64,000 nucleotides of DNA from G964291335 sp964291335 (GTDB lineage Bacteria > Chloroflexota > Dehalococcoidia > Lucifugimonadales > UBA3495), in assembly GCA_964291335.2 (NCBI GenBank), contig OZ219749.1, forward strand, positions 124,001 through 188,000, read 5' to 3'. Below are positions 1-9,070 of this stretch, one piece after another; the first letter of the stretch is position 1, and each line of letters starts with the position of its first letter. A program made the translations under genes and the position numbers. The notes beneath the pieces are model-generated. The model had not been told where the DNA came from. It did no database searches and saw only the letters and a program-made list of their open reading frames with translations.

Positions 1-78
1 GAGTTAACCGAAAGTCTTCAGTATCACCGGGAAAACTCCCTGAATCACTCCAAAATGGTGATCCGCAAATCGGAATGA
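1..78 (+). CDS. 3' end of an unidentified protein
   Basis: An open frame enters from the left edge and stops with TGA at 76-78. Only the last 25 residues (ending VIRKSE) are visible, too few to assign a family. Its stop overlaps the ATG of the next gene in an ATGA arrangement, which suggests translational coupling. It is therefore probably the upstream member of the operon holding the binding lipoprotein and the histidine kinase. That it could be a response regulator or another signalling protein is only a guess. Confidence 0.5.
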   Translation, partial: ELTESLQYHRENSLNHSKMVIRKSE

Positions 79-1361
79 AGCGCTCAGTATCCTCGGTTAA
101 TCGCCGCGCGCGCGCCAAACGTTTCCTCAGTGGCTTTACATTAGCTTTAGCCGCCGCTTTTTGCGCCGTGTCCTGCTCCAACGGTTCCCCTTCAGAAACA
201 CAACCGGGCGCTGCCACCCGGTCAGCGCTCTCCCGGGGCAACGCTCCGGCTGCCGGAACCGGCGTTCCCGGAGTTACCAGCAGCCAGGTTCTTTTCGGCC
301 AATCCGCTGCTTTCACCGGCCCCGCTCGTGAACTGGGCAGCAATATGCGCCTGGGCATTCTGGCTGCCTTTCAGCAGATTAACGAAGCCGGCGGAGTTAA
401 TGGGCGCACCCTGGAATTAGTTTCCCTGGATGATGCTTACGAACCGGAAGCGGCCATTGCCAATACCCAGTATTTGATGGAGCAAGAACAGGTTTTTGCC
501 CTGATTGGCGCCGTGGGTACGCCTACGTCCCGTTCGGCCACGCCGGTAGCAGCCGAAGCCGGCGTTCCCTACATTGCCCCTTTTACCGGCGCCGCCTTTC
601 TGCGCAACCCGGAGTTAGCCAACGTGGTAAACCTGCGGGCCTCTTACATTCAGGAAACCCAGGAAATGGTTGTTCGGCTTCGGGAAGACCTGAATATTAC
701 CCGCATTGGGGTGCTTTACCAGGACGATTCCTTTGGCCGGGCCGGTTATCAGGGCGCTAAAAAAGCCCTGGCCAGTTACGATATGGAGCCGGTTTCGGTA
801 GGGGTTTATTCACGCAATACCGTTGCGGTGAAGACGGCGCTGCTCGACTTGCGCCGCGGCAACCCGGAGGCCGTAATTCTGGTAGGGGCTTATGAGCCGG
901 TAGCGGCCCTGATTCACTGGGCCAAATATACCGGGTTGAATGCCGTCTTCATCGCTATTTCCTTCGTGGGAAGCAACGCTCTGGCTGAAGAGCTGGGGCC
1001 GGCCGGCCAGGGCGTTTTCGTAACGCAGGTAGTGCCCTTCCCCAACGATGACACCCTGCCGGTAATACAGGATTATCACGAAGCCCTGGCCGCCTATAAC
1101 CCGGCGGCAGCCCCCGGCTTTGTTTCCCTGGAAGGCTATCTGGCCGGACGTTTGGCCGCTGCCGCGGTGGAAAGCTGCGGCCAGGAGGTAACGCGAGAGT
1201 GCTTCCTGGGGCGTTTCTCTGACACGGAGGGTATTGACCTGAGCGGGTTTAAGTTCTTCTTTGGGCCGGGCGATAACCAGGGCTCCGACAAAGTGTTCCT
1301 TACCGTTATCGGTGAAGACGGCGAATATGAACCCATCTTTACCTTGCGGCAAATCAAGTGA
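75..1361 (+). CDS. Type I periplasmic-binding lipoprotein (branched-chain amino acid type)
   Basis: This is a 428-residue substrate-binding protein of the Peripla_BP_6 / leucine-isoleucine-valine-binding family. The N-terminus is basic, followed by a hydrophobic stretch and a lipobox (AVSC, Cys about 34), so it is an exported lipoprotein. The mature part opens with the family pattern of 'ILFGQSAAFTGPARELG' type and keeps two Rossmann-like lobes. The usual partners of this family are LivHMGF permeases, but none follows. Instead the stop codon overlaps the GTG of a histidine kinase. I infer that it is a ligand sensor presenting a small organic molecule to that kinase rather than a transport component. 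The ATG overlaps the previous stop, which fixes the start. The ligand cannot be deduced. Confidence 0.88.
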   Translation: MKRSVSSVNRRARAKRFLSGFTLALAAAFCAVSCSNGSPSETQPGAATRSALSRGNAPAAGTGVPGVTSSQVLFGQSAAFTGPARELGSNMRLGILAAFQQINEAGGVNGRTLELVSLDDAYEPEAAIANTQYLMEQEQVFALIGAVGTPTSRSATPVAAEAGVPYIAPFTGAAFLRNPELANVVNLRASYIQETQEMVVRLREDLNITRIGVLYQDDSFGRAGYQGAKKALASYDMEPVSVGVYSRNTVAVKTALLDLRRGNPEAVILVGAYEPVAALIHWAKYTGLNAVFIAISFVGSNALAEELGPAGQGVFVTQVVPFPNDDTLPVIQDYHEALAAYNPAAAPGFVSLEGYLAGRLAAAAVESCGQEVTRECFLGRFSDTEGIDLSGFKFFFGPGDNQGSDKVFLTVIGEDGEYEPIFTLRQIK

Positions 1362-3625
1362 ACAAGATGATTGAAAAACTGCGCCAATTGCTCGGAAGCC
1401 ACTATCAAATCTCCACCCGGCTATACTTCGGCATTGGCGGGGCAGTGAGCCTTACCATGCTGGCCAGTATTGTGGGCTGGTTTTCGCTGAATGCTGTGGA
1501 CAACGCCCAGAACCAGGTGAACAACCAAAGCATACCGGAACTGGTAGTGGCCTTTGGCCTGGCCGAATACAGCAGTTCCCTGGCAGCTGCCGCTCCCCGG
1601 CTATCCACCGCAGAAACACCCGAAGAGCTGGCGGAAATCTACGGAAGTATCGTAGTTACCAATGAGAATATAGCAGAACAACTGGCGCTGCTGGAAAATA
1701 TCGACCGCGAGCGAAACGGGCAATTTCAGGAGCTGCGGGACAGCGCCATGGCGCTAACCAGGAATATCGAGGTAATCAAAGAGCAGCGGGCGCAGTTAAT
1801 CGAACTGGCTAAAGGAAAAGCGGAATTAAGCCAAAGTTTAGCCGACCTGCGCAGCCAGTTGGACAGCGTGCTGATTCCCGCTATTGATAACCAGCTTTTC
1901 TATACCGTTACCGGGTACGAGTTCCTGGGCGGCGAGGCGGCCCCCTTTGAGCGGCATTTTTCGCCGGAACAGGTGGACCGTTACCGGATTCTGGCTGAAT
2001 TGAAGGTCGATGCCAACACCGCTACGGAACTGCTGGGCAATTCCTTCACCCTTTCCCAGGCCGCCAACGTGGAACCCCTGCGGGAGCGTTTTGAAGCTGC
2101 CAGCAGCCGTATTGAACGAAACCTGGCGGCCCTGGAGGGCACGGAAATTCACGACCAGATAGCGCCCGCTTTCCAGGCTTTGGAGGCGTTGGGTTCGGCC
2201 CGGAACAGCGGATTTAATCTTATTTACCGTGAGCTTCGCCTGGCTGAGCAGCAACGGGACCTGTTGCTGCAAAGTCAGGAGCAGGCAGTAAACCAGGTTC
2301 ACGAGGTGGACGGGCTGGTGGTTGCCGCCCGCGCCAATGCCGATTCGTCAACCCGGCGGTCATCCCAGGTTATTATCACCGGCAGAATCCTCTTGATGGT
2401 GATTACCGCCGCCAGCTTAATCGGCGCCTTTCTGATTGCCTGGCTGTGGGTTGGCCGACACCTGATACGCCGCATCGAGGCGTTGGCTAACCGCATGCGC
2501 CAAATGGCCCAGGGGGACCTGGAAGCCCAGGTGGAAGTGGATGGCAACGACGAAGTGGCGGAAATGGGGGCCGCTTTGGAAATATTCCGCCGCCATGCGC
2601 TGGAGGTTCAGCGGCTGAACCTGGTGGAAAAGCTGGCTCAGGACCTGCAGGGCAAGAACGACGAACTCGAAACTATCATGACCAACCTGCGCCAAACCCA
2701 GGCAGACCTGGAAGGCAAGAACAATGAACTGGAAACCGCCATGACCGACTTGCGTCAGGTTCAGGACCAAATGGTGGCCCAGCAAAAATTGGCCGACCTG
2801 GGCGAATTGACCGCCGGCGTGGCCCATGAAATCAGAAACCCGCTGAACTTTGTAAAGAACTTTTCCGAAGCCTCTGAAGAACTGCTGGTAGAATTGAAGG
2901 AAGCGCTGGAGGAATCTGGCGACCAATTGAATGAGGAACAGCGAGGGCTGATTGAGGATATATCCAGCGACCTCAGCGAAAACTTCGACCGCATTCGCAG
3001 CCACGGCGAGCGGGCTAACCGCATCGTGAACGATATGCTGCTGATGAGCCGTGGCGCGGGCGAGTTCCAGTCCGCGGACATTAATATGCTGGTTAACGAA
3101 CACGCCCGCCTGGCTTTCCACAGCGCCCGCGCCCTGGATACCGACTTTCAGCTGGATTTGCAATGGGATTTGGACCCGAACGCTGGCGAGCTGCCGGTCA
3201 TCCCCCAGGATCTGGGGCGAGTCTTCCTGAATATGGTCAGCAATGCCTGCTATGCAACCAACGAGAAACGCCAGACCGCTTCGCCGGGGGAAAATTACTT
3301 CCCGACACTGCTGGTCGCTACCAAACGCAGCGAGGATGGTGTAGAGGTCAGGATTCGGGATAACGGCAACGGAATGCCTCCGGAAGTAATCGAAAGGATT
3401 TTCAACCCCTTCTTCACTACCAAACCCACCGGTCAGGGCACCGGCCTGGGCCTGGCCATATCCAACGACATTGTCCGGGAGCATGGCGGTTCCATTCGGG
3501 TTAATTCCGAACCGGGCCAGTTTACCGAAATGATCGTTACGCTGCCTCTGGCAGCCCCCATTCTGAACACCGCCAACGGGCTCAACCGGGTAGATGAACC
3601 ATTAGAACAGGAAACTACGGTTTAG
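1358..3625 (+). CDS. Membrane sensor histidine kinase with HAMP domain
   Basis: This is a 755-residue sensor kinase. A first membrane helix lies near residues 23-45. A roughly 290-residue helical extracytoplasmic region follows, then a second helix near 343-365 and a HAMP domain. Next is a coiled coil with a repeated KNDELET/KNNELET heptad-like segment (about 425-475). The H-box reads HEIRNPLNF with phospho-His near 489, the N-box is NMVSNACYATNEK near 624, DNGNGMPPE is near 667 and GQGTGLGLAI near 692. Start is GTG at 1358, overlapping the upstream TGA; an ATG three codons later is the alternative. It autophosphorylates and should pass phosphate to a response regulator, none of which is seen downstream. 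Coupling to the binding lipoprotein suggests a TorT/TorS-like sensory pair. Confidence 0.9.
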   Translation: MNKMIEKLRQLLGSHYQISTRLYFGIGGAVSLTMLASIVGWFSLNAVDNAQNQVNNQSIPELVVAFGLAEYSSSLAAAAPRLSTAETPEELAEIYGSIVVTNENIAEQLALLENIDRERNGQFQELRDSAMALTRNIEVIKEQRAQLIELAKGKAELSQSLADLRSQLDSVLIPAIDNQLFYTVTGYEFLGGEAAPFERHFSPEQVDRYRILAELKVDANTATELLGNSFTLSQAANVEPLRERFEAASSRIERNLAALEGTEIHDQIAPAFQALEALGSARNSGFNLIYRELRLAEQQRDLLLQSQEQAVNQVHEVDGLVVAARANADSSTRRSSQVIITGRILLMVITAASLIGAFLIAWLWVGRHLIRRIEALANRMRQMAQGDLEAQVEVDGNDEVAEMGAALEIFRRHALEVQRLNLVEKLAQDLQGKNDELETIMTNLRQTQADLEGKNNELETAMTDLRQVQDQMVAQQKLADLGELTAGVAHEIRNPLNFVKNFSEASEELLVELKEALEESGDQLNEEQRGLIEDISSDLSENFDRIRSHGERANRIVNDMLLMSRGAGEFQSADINMLVNEHARLAFHSARALDTDFQLDLQWDLDPNAGELPVIPQDLGRVFLNMVSNACYATNEKRQTASPGENYFPTLLVATKRSEDGVEVRIRDNGNGMPPEVIERIFNPFFTTKPTGQGTGLGLAISNDIVREHGGSIRVNSEPGQFTEMIVTLPLAAPILNTANGLNRVDEPLEQETTV

Positions 3626-3723
3626 GTTAGCCTGCCTCGCTTTTTCACCCTGCCGCTGGTCTTCCGGCTTTCGGGAAAGAACCGGGTAGAACCGGCCGCC
3701 GGACTTTCCGGAATAAATCAAGA

Positions 3724-4301
3724 TTGCGCAACGGCCGCCTGACCGGTCGGCCAGTTTTACGCAACCCTCTGGAGGCGAAATCAGCCAGCCCGATTTTCAG
3801 CCGGAAACTCTATCTCGGGAAAGCGCGGAACCCCTGGCCGGTGACCGCCCTGAGGCAGCAACGGCCACCACCACGGCTGCCCCGCAGTCGGCCGCCACCC
3901 GAACCCGGTTGCCAGAGACCGCCGCTCCGCGGGGAGGAGGACAGGTGGCGCAGCACCTTCAGTTCTCTCTTCGGTTGCCACTTCCGCACCCTGTGGTTAA
4001 GCATGCTTCTGCTAATGGGGACAATGCAGATGCAGATGATTGCCCGGGGCTGCCTGACCTATAATTTGACCGGCTCGGCCGCATTGCTGGGAATAGTATC
4101 TGCCGGGTTGCCCTGCCCATGTTGTTATTAGCCCTGTTCAGGGGCGCTTTTGCCGACCGAATGGAACGCAAGCGCATCATTCAATTGAGTCAGGTCGGCG
4201 CCGGCTTAATCAGCCTTTTCGTCGCCCTCTCCATTGTCGCCGGCGCCGTAACCTGGTACTACCTGCTGGCAGCTGCAATGCTTCAAGGCCGCTATTGCTA
4301 A
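3724..4301 (+). pseudogene. Broken MFS transporter (N-terminal remnant)
   Basis: Two consecutive frames together encode the start of a major facilitator (MFS_3, enterobactin-exporter-like) protein. The first frame gives a proline-rich lead, then FRTLWLSMLLLMGTMQMQMIA and GSAALLGIVSAG. Around 4100-4119 the reading must shift by one base to continue as VALPMLLLALF and then the loop-2 motif GAFADRMERKR. The second frame ends at 4301 after YYLLAAAMLQG, only three membrane helices into a normally twelve-helix protein. No remaining helices are visible before the aldo/keto reductase at 4425. It is read as a frameshifted, truncated pseudogene. The RBS and start of the original gene are not clear. Confidence 0.75.
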
Positions 4302-4424
4302 CGCAGCGGGGTTTGCGCAACCGGCGCTGACCGGGGAGGGCGCCGGTCAGCGCCGGGTCTTTATCCCGATAATAGCCTGGCTTACCCCGGCTGAAAGAAC
4401 AACAAGAACCTGGAGGTGTATTAA

Positions 4425-5231
4425 ATGGAGTATCGCAAGCTGGGAAACCTGGAAGTATCTGCCATTGGGTTGGGAACTCTACGAACCTTTGACGTAACCG
4501 AAGACGTCGAAATAGCCGTCCGCCGCGAAATTGTGAACAATTGCCTGAGCAACAACGTCAACCTGATTGACACAGCAGCCTGGTACGGCCACGCTGAACA
4601 GGTCGTCGGCGTGGTTACCGAGAATGTACGGGACCGCTTTTACCTGGCTACCAAGGTGCGCACCCAGGGCAAGGAGGCCGGAGAAGCCCAAATAGCCCGG
4701 TCCTTCTCCCTGCTCAAAACCGACTACATCGACCTGTTTCAGGTGCACAACCTGGTGGACTGGCAAACTCAACTGCCGACGCTGGAGGCGCTAAAGGCTG
4801 AAGGCAGGGTCGGCATGGTGGGAGTTACCGCCATGGTGACCGAAGCCTACCCAACCATCATGGATCTGATGCGGGCTGGGCGCGTGGACGCAGTCCAGAT
4901 TCCCTACAACGTCATTAACCGGAGCGTGGCGAGCGAGTTGCTGCCCCTGGCTGAAGAGTTGAGCATTGGCGTTCTGGTGATGGAGCCGCTGCAAAAGGGC
5001 CGTTATGTCAACGAACTCATCGCCCAGCCCGACTTGTCGCCGCTGGCCGGGTACGGCATCAATACCTGGGCTCAAGCCCTGCTGTCCTGGGTGGTTTCCG
5101 ACCCACGGGTAAGTTCGGCCATCCCCACCACGTCGCGCCCGGAACGTATCTCCGAAAACGCCCGGGCCGCCGCATCCCTGCCGCAAGAGTTACGGGACTA
5201 CATTCAGTCCGAGGCGGAGCGCTGCCTGTAA
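4425..5231 (+). CDS. Aldo/keto reductase
   Basis: This 268-residue protein belongs to the aldo/keto reductase superfamily, cytosolic NADPH-dependent (beta/alpha)8 enzymes that reduce aldehydes or ketones. The catalytic tetrad is visible: Asp in NLIDTAAWYG, Tyr in the same segment, Lys in YLATKVRT and His in YIDLFQVHNL. The C-terminal cofactor segment reads VSSAIPTTSRPERISEN. It is slightly shorter than the usual 300-330 residues because extension loops are small. A strong Shine-Dalgarno (TGGAGGTG) sits 7 bases before the ATG. It stands alone between a pseudogene and the convergent rseP gene. The substrate is unknown. Confidence 0.9.
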   Translation: MEYRKLGNLEVSAIGLGTLRTFDVTEDVEIAVRREIVNNCLSNNVNLIDTAAWYGHAEQVVGVVTENVRDRFYLATKVRTQGKEAGEAQIARSFSLLKTDYIDLFQVHNLVDWQTQLPTLEALKAEGRVGMVGVTAMVTEAYPTIMDLMRAGRVDAVQIPYNVINRSVASELLPLAEELSIGVLVMEPLQKGRYVNELIAQPDLSPLAGYGINTWAQALLSWVVSDPRVSSAIPTTSRPERISENARAAASLPQELRDYIQSEAERCL

Positions 5232-5431
5232 GCCTTTGTATGCCCGGACCGCACCACCTCTGTCCGCAGCTCAAGCACCGTTGCGCTGGTCAGGCTGGCC
5301 CCGGGAAATTCCCCGGGAGCCGGTCTTCTCAATCAGATCGACAACCCGGCGGTGGCGTAGAGAACAGCCCTGGGTCAGAACCTTTCCGGGCTATTTCGCC
5401 CTTCAACAGCTTTTCGCCCGATGGTCAGCTT

Positions 5432-6751
5432 TCAGCCGCTGCCGCTTCCGTTCTGGATAATGCGAACAATATCGTTATACGTTATGAACAATATCAGGCC
5501 AATGAGGGCCAGGAAGCCAACCAGGTGAACTACCCCTTCGCGTTCCGGTGGAATACGTTTACCGCCTCGCACCCACTCCAGGGCGACAAATACCAGCCGG
5601 CCTCCGTCCAGCATGGGTATGGGCAGCAAGTTAAGAATTGCCAGATTGATACTGAATAAAATGGACAGGACTACCCAGCCTTGCCAACCGCCCTGCTGGG
5701 TTACCTCGCCGGTTACCTGGGCAATGCCCACTGGCCCGGACAGCTGCGGAGTGCGGGTTCCGGTAATCCAGGAAGAAATTTCCTGGCGAAGCAGAACCAC
5801 TATTTCCCAGGTATTGACAAAACCCTGGGACACGGCAGACCACGGCGGTTCAAAATGCGTTTCAGTTCGCTGGTTTACCAGGTCAATGCTGATACCGGTA
5901 GCTCCCTGTCCTTCGGGCGGGTCAACCCGTGGCGTTAGCCGCACCAGCTCGCGGCGGCCTTCCCGCTCAATCAGCCAATCCATTTCGGAACCGGCGCCCA
6001 GCATTACTGCCCGAATCAAATCCGATTGCTGTTCCACCGGCTTTCCGCCCGCCTCCAGAACCAGGTCGCCGGGACGAACGCCGGCGGCCTGCGCCGGGGA
6101 GTTATCGGCCACGCCCACTACCGATACATTGCCCAGGGCAACCGTTTGGGGAATCATGGCCATCAAGGCAAAGGCGACTATAGGGAAAAAGGCGTTCATC
6201 AGGGAGCCGGCGGCCAGAATCACCGCGCGCACGCCGGGGCTTCGGCCGGCCAGGCTGCCGGGAACTGTCGGGCTGTTTTCTCCGGCCAGACGCACAAAGC
6301 CGCCCAGAGGCAGCCAGTTGACGGAGTAAATCATATCAGCTACCACCAGGGCGTCCGGGGTTGCCTCCCGCAGCCGCCCTTCATGCTGCAACAACTCGCC
6401 GCCGCCCATTTCCTGCAAGGCCGACCTGGGCCGCCAGCTGCCGGACGAGGGGGCCTCCACCAGCCGAGCTACCAGATTACCCTGAGCGTCGGCGGTGGAA
6501 CTAATGCGGATTACCTGCCCCGGCAGCAGGCTGGCAGCGCTGGCGAAGTTTATGTAACTGGTTTCTTCATCCAGCAGCACCCGGGTGCTGCCCCGGTAGA
6601 GGCCAAAGGCGCGGGGCGGGTAGCCGATGCCGAACTCCAGCACCTTGACCCCAAAGGCCCGGGCGGAGAAGAAGTGTCCCCATTCGTGGATGACAACCAG
6701 CATAACCAGCATGGGGACGAAGGTAAGAACGGCAATAGCGAATGTTTCCAT
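5432..6751 (-). CDS. rseP: RIP metalloprotease RseP/SpoIVFB class (site-2 protease)
   Basis: This intramembrane zinc protease of family M50 has about 439 residues from the ATG at 6751. The first helix carries the zinc motif HEWGH at residues 22-26, and the C-terminal helix carries NLLPIPMLDGGR with the third zinc ligand Asp. A PDZ domain (DNSPAQAAGVRPGDLVLEAGG) lies in the middle. Members cleave membrane-bound anti-sigma factors or signal-peptide remnants. A 15-codon extension from a TTG at 6796 is possible, but the membrane helix begins right after the ATG. It is the last gene of the rpsB-to-dxr operon, 98 bp after dxr, the usual position in many bacteria. Confidence 0.92.
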   Translation of the reverse strand: METFAIAVLTFVPMLVMLVVIHEWGHFFSARAFGVKVLEFGIGYPPRAFGLYRGSTRVLLDEETSYINFASAASLLPGQVIRISSTADAQGNLVARLVEAPSSGSWRPRSALQEMGGGELLQHEGRLREATPDALVVADMIYSVNWLPLGGFVRLAGENSPTVPGSLAGRSPGVRAVILAAGSLMNAFFPIVAFALMAMIPQTVALGNVSVVGVADNSPAQAAGVRPGDLVLEAGGKPVEQQSDLIRAVMLGAGSEMDWLIEREGRRELVRLTPRVDPPEGQGATGISIDLVNQRTETHFEPPWSAVSQGFVNTWEIVVLLRQEISSWITGTRTPQLSGPVGIAQVTGEVTQQGGWQGWVVLSILFSINLAILNLLPIPMLDGGRLVFVALEWVRGGKRIPPEREGVVHLVGFLALIGLILFITYNDIVRIIQNGSGSG

Positions 6752-6849
6752 AGGTTTATGATAGCACAGGAAACAATACCCTACCCTGGCGGCCAATGCC
6801 AGACGTCGTTTTCCGGTAGTTGAAGACTGTTACGGAACGCTGCCAAAGG

Positions 6850-7998
6850 CTAGGCTGCTCTGGCCTTCACCGCCTTCCATGCCTCCGCCGTCGCCCAGGT
6901 ATCGGCCTCCTGAATCTCTTCCAGGGATTGGCCGGGAGCCGGCTGATGGAGGTCAATTACTGATTCCACTACCCGGTAGATGTCGGTAAAGGCAATTTGT
7001 CCGCACAGGAAAGCCTTTACTGCCACCTCATCGGCAGCGCTCAACGACGCGGGATAGGTCATACCTCGCCGGGCGGCCGCCAGAGCCAGGCTAAAACAGG
7101 GATACCGCGCCGGTTCCATCGGGTAAAAGTCCAGGGCCTGAGCCAGGGAAGTATCCAGGCGTGGAATCAGTGAGGCGTCGGGGTTATGCCGACGCTCCGG
7201 GTAGAAAAGCGCATACTGAATCGGCAGCCGCATACTGGGCGGGCCTAATTGGGCCTTAACCGACCCGTCGACGAACTCGACCATAGAGTGAATGGTACTC
7301 TGCGGGTGCAAAACCACATCAATGCTCTCCCACGGCACGCCAAACAGCCAATGCGACTCAATAACTTCGAAGGCCTTGTTCATCAAAGTGGCCGAATCAA
7401 TGGTAATCTTGGGGCCCATCTGCCAGGTGGGGTGCTGCAAAGCCTGTTTCGGGGTTACCGCCGCCAGCTGCTCCAGGGGCAAAGTGCGGAAGGGGCCGCC
7501 GGAGGCGGTGATAATCAGCCGCCGTATTTCCTCGTCCTCGCCCTGAATGCACTGCCAGACGGCGCTGGGTTCACTATCCACCGGCCGAATTTGGCCGCCG
7601 TAGCGGGCTTCATATTCCTTGACCAGCGGCCCGGCCATAACTATGGGTTCCTTGTTAGACAATGCCACCGCCTTCTGATGCCGCAAGGCATTGAGGGTTG
7701 GCAGCAACCCGGCGGCCCCGGTGGTGGCAACCATTACCAGGTCTGCCTCTTCCAGGCCGGCCATGTCCTTCATGGAAGTGAAGACTGGCCCGCCGTTCCT
7801 CCGGTCGGTCAGGTTGTCCGGCGGCGCCACGCAGTAGATATAACGGGGGTGAAATTCGGCAATCTGCCGCCGGAACAAGGCGTGATTAGCGCCGGCAGCC
7901 AAACCCACCACCTCTAATTCCTTTGGGAAAGCGCGTACTATATCCAGGGTCTGCCGCCCGATAGAGCCGGTGCTGCCCAGAACGACAATGCGCTTCAT
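6850..7998 (-). CDS. dxr: 1-deoxy-D-xylulose 5-phosphate reductoisomerase
   Basis: This is the full-length (382 residues) second enzyme of the MEP isoprenoid pathway. It converts DXP to 2-C-methyl-D-erythritol 4-phosphate using NADPH and a divalent metal. The nucleotide motif GSTGSIG is at 8-14. SNKEPIVMAG, PVDSEPSAVWQC and ASGGPFR follow, with the metal ligands Asp and Glu in the DSE segment. Position three of the usual SEH(S/N)A motif is Pro rather than His. Start ATG overlaps the cdsA stop in an ATGA arrangement. Grouping with uppS and cdsA links isoprenoid precursor supply to undecaprenyl and phospholipid synthesis. Confidence 0.96.
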   Translation of the reverse strand: MKRIVVLGSTGSIGRQTLDIVRAFPKELEVVGLAAGANHALFRRQIAEFHPRYIYCVAPPDNLTDRRNGGPVFTSMKDMAGLEEADLVMVATTGAAGLLPTLNALRHQKAVALSNKEPIVMAGPLVKEYEARYGGQIRPVDSEPSAVWQCIQGEDEEIRRLIITASGGPFRTLPLEQLAAVTPKQALQHPTWQMGPKITIDSATLMNKAFEVIESHWLFGVPWESIDVVLHPQSTIHSMVEFVDGSVKAQLGPPSMRLPIQYALFYPERRHNPDASLIPRLDTSLAQALDFYPMEPARYPCFSLALAAARRGMTYPASLSAADEVAVKAFLCGQIAFTDIYRVVESVIDLHQPAPGQSLEEIQEADTWATAEAWKAVKARAA

Positions 7999-9065
7999 AG
8001 TCCCACCAACACTACCGCAAGATAGTAAACCACCGGCAAGGTTACCAACAGGCTATCCAGCCGGTCCAGTATGCCGCCATGCCCGGGCATCAGCCGGCCC
8101 GAATCTTTCACTTGGGACAGACGTTTAAGTTTGGACTCCAGCAGATCCCCGAGTTGGGCCGCCACCCCCACTGTAGCACCAATGAAAGGAGTCTGCCAGT
8201 TCCAGGCTGCCAGCCCGACGCTGATTCCCGGCCCCAAATCCAGGAACCGGCCCAGCAGCGTTGCGGCAATGACTGCCCCGACGAAACCGCCGATAGCCCC
8301 CTCCCAGGTTTTGTTGGGGCTGACTGACGGAACCAGGGGGTGACGGCCAGCGGCCCGGCCTACCAGATAAGCGCCGGTGTCGGTGGCAAAAGTAACCAGC
8401 AGAGCGAAAATCAGCCAGTTGCGCCCCAGGGCATAGCCATCATATCCCCCGGCCTGAGCCAGCAGGCCGACGTGCGCCAGCAAGAAGCCGACGTAAAGAG
8501 GGCCGGCAACCAGATAAGCTCCGGCCACCGGCCAGCGAGCGCTGCGATAAAAGGCAGCCAGCCAGGACAAGGCCGCAACGCCGCCCAAAAACGATATGCC
8601 CAGGGAAATAACCCAGAACTGGAGCAGCCCATCGGCTATCAGGCCTCCGGCAACCAGAGCGATCGCCCAGGCCGCTCCCAACCAAAAGGGCAGCGGCCTT
8701 GCCCTTGCCTCCGCCTCTACCGGTCCTGGCGCGCTGATTTCCGAAGAAGGGGCGCCAGCGGTTTCCGCCGGTTCCGCGCTGGAAACTAACGCCTGCCCTC
8801 CTTCAACAACGTCATCTGGAGCGGCTGGCGGCGGCTCTTTTGTAGAATCAAGCGCCCGGTCGCGGCAGGTTTCCCGCGAGCGGCTGGGCGGCGTGGCCGG
8901 CGTTGGGCTGGAAGGACGGCTGTATGGTGGATAAAGGAGGTAAAACTCGCGCAGCGCCAGCGTCGCTGCCAGAAAAACCAGCAAAGCGACCCACGGCTGC
9001 CCCAGCCAGAGCGCCCCGGCCAGAACAGCCAGCCCCGCCAATGCGGTCAGGGTCCTCAGCCGCAC
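7995..9065 (-). CDS. cdsA: Phosphatidate cytidylyltransferase
   Basis: CDP-diacylglycerol synthase is an integral membrane enzyme that makes CDP-DAG from phosphatidic acid and CTP. The C-terminal signature SKLKRLSQVKDSGRLMPGHG, followed by GILDRLDS, matches the CDS family pattern exactly. SPNKTWEGAIGG and the acidic AQLGDLLES precede it. I place the start at GTG 9065, five bases after the uppS stop; a longer frame to 9206 only overlaps uppS. Between the first pair of helices and the rest lies a Pro/Ala/Ser/Glu-rich insert of about 75 residues, absent from typical members. The predicted length is about 356 residues versus about 270-285 usually. Confidence 0.93.
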   Translation of the reverse strand: MRLRTLTALAGLAVLAGALWLGQPWVALLVFLAATLALREFYLLYPPYSRPSSPTPATPPSRSRETCRDRALDSTKEPPPAAPDDVVEGGQALVSSAEPAETAGAPSSEISAPGPVEAEARARPLPFWLGAAWAIALVAGGLIADGLLQFWVISLGISFLGGVAALSWLAAFYRSARWPVAGAYLVAGPLYVGFLLAHVGLLAQAGGYDGYALGRNWLIFALLVTFATDTGAYLVGRAAGRHPLVPSVSPNKTWEGAIGGFVGAVIAATLLGRFLDLGPGISVGLAAWNWQTPFIGATVGVAAQLGDLLESKLKRLSQVKDSGRLMPGHGGILDRLDSLLVTLPVVYYLAVVLVGL

Positions 9066-9070
9066 CCGGA

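Noticed and set aside
2417..3484. 355-codon minus-strand frame
   Set aside because: It is antisense to the kinase catalytic region, with no SD or recognisable domain.
5232..5431. CCCGGG-AAATTC-CCCGGG hairpin between the convergent aldo/keto reductase and rseP genes
   Set aside because: The stem is short and no T tract follows on either strand, so it was not called as a terminator.
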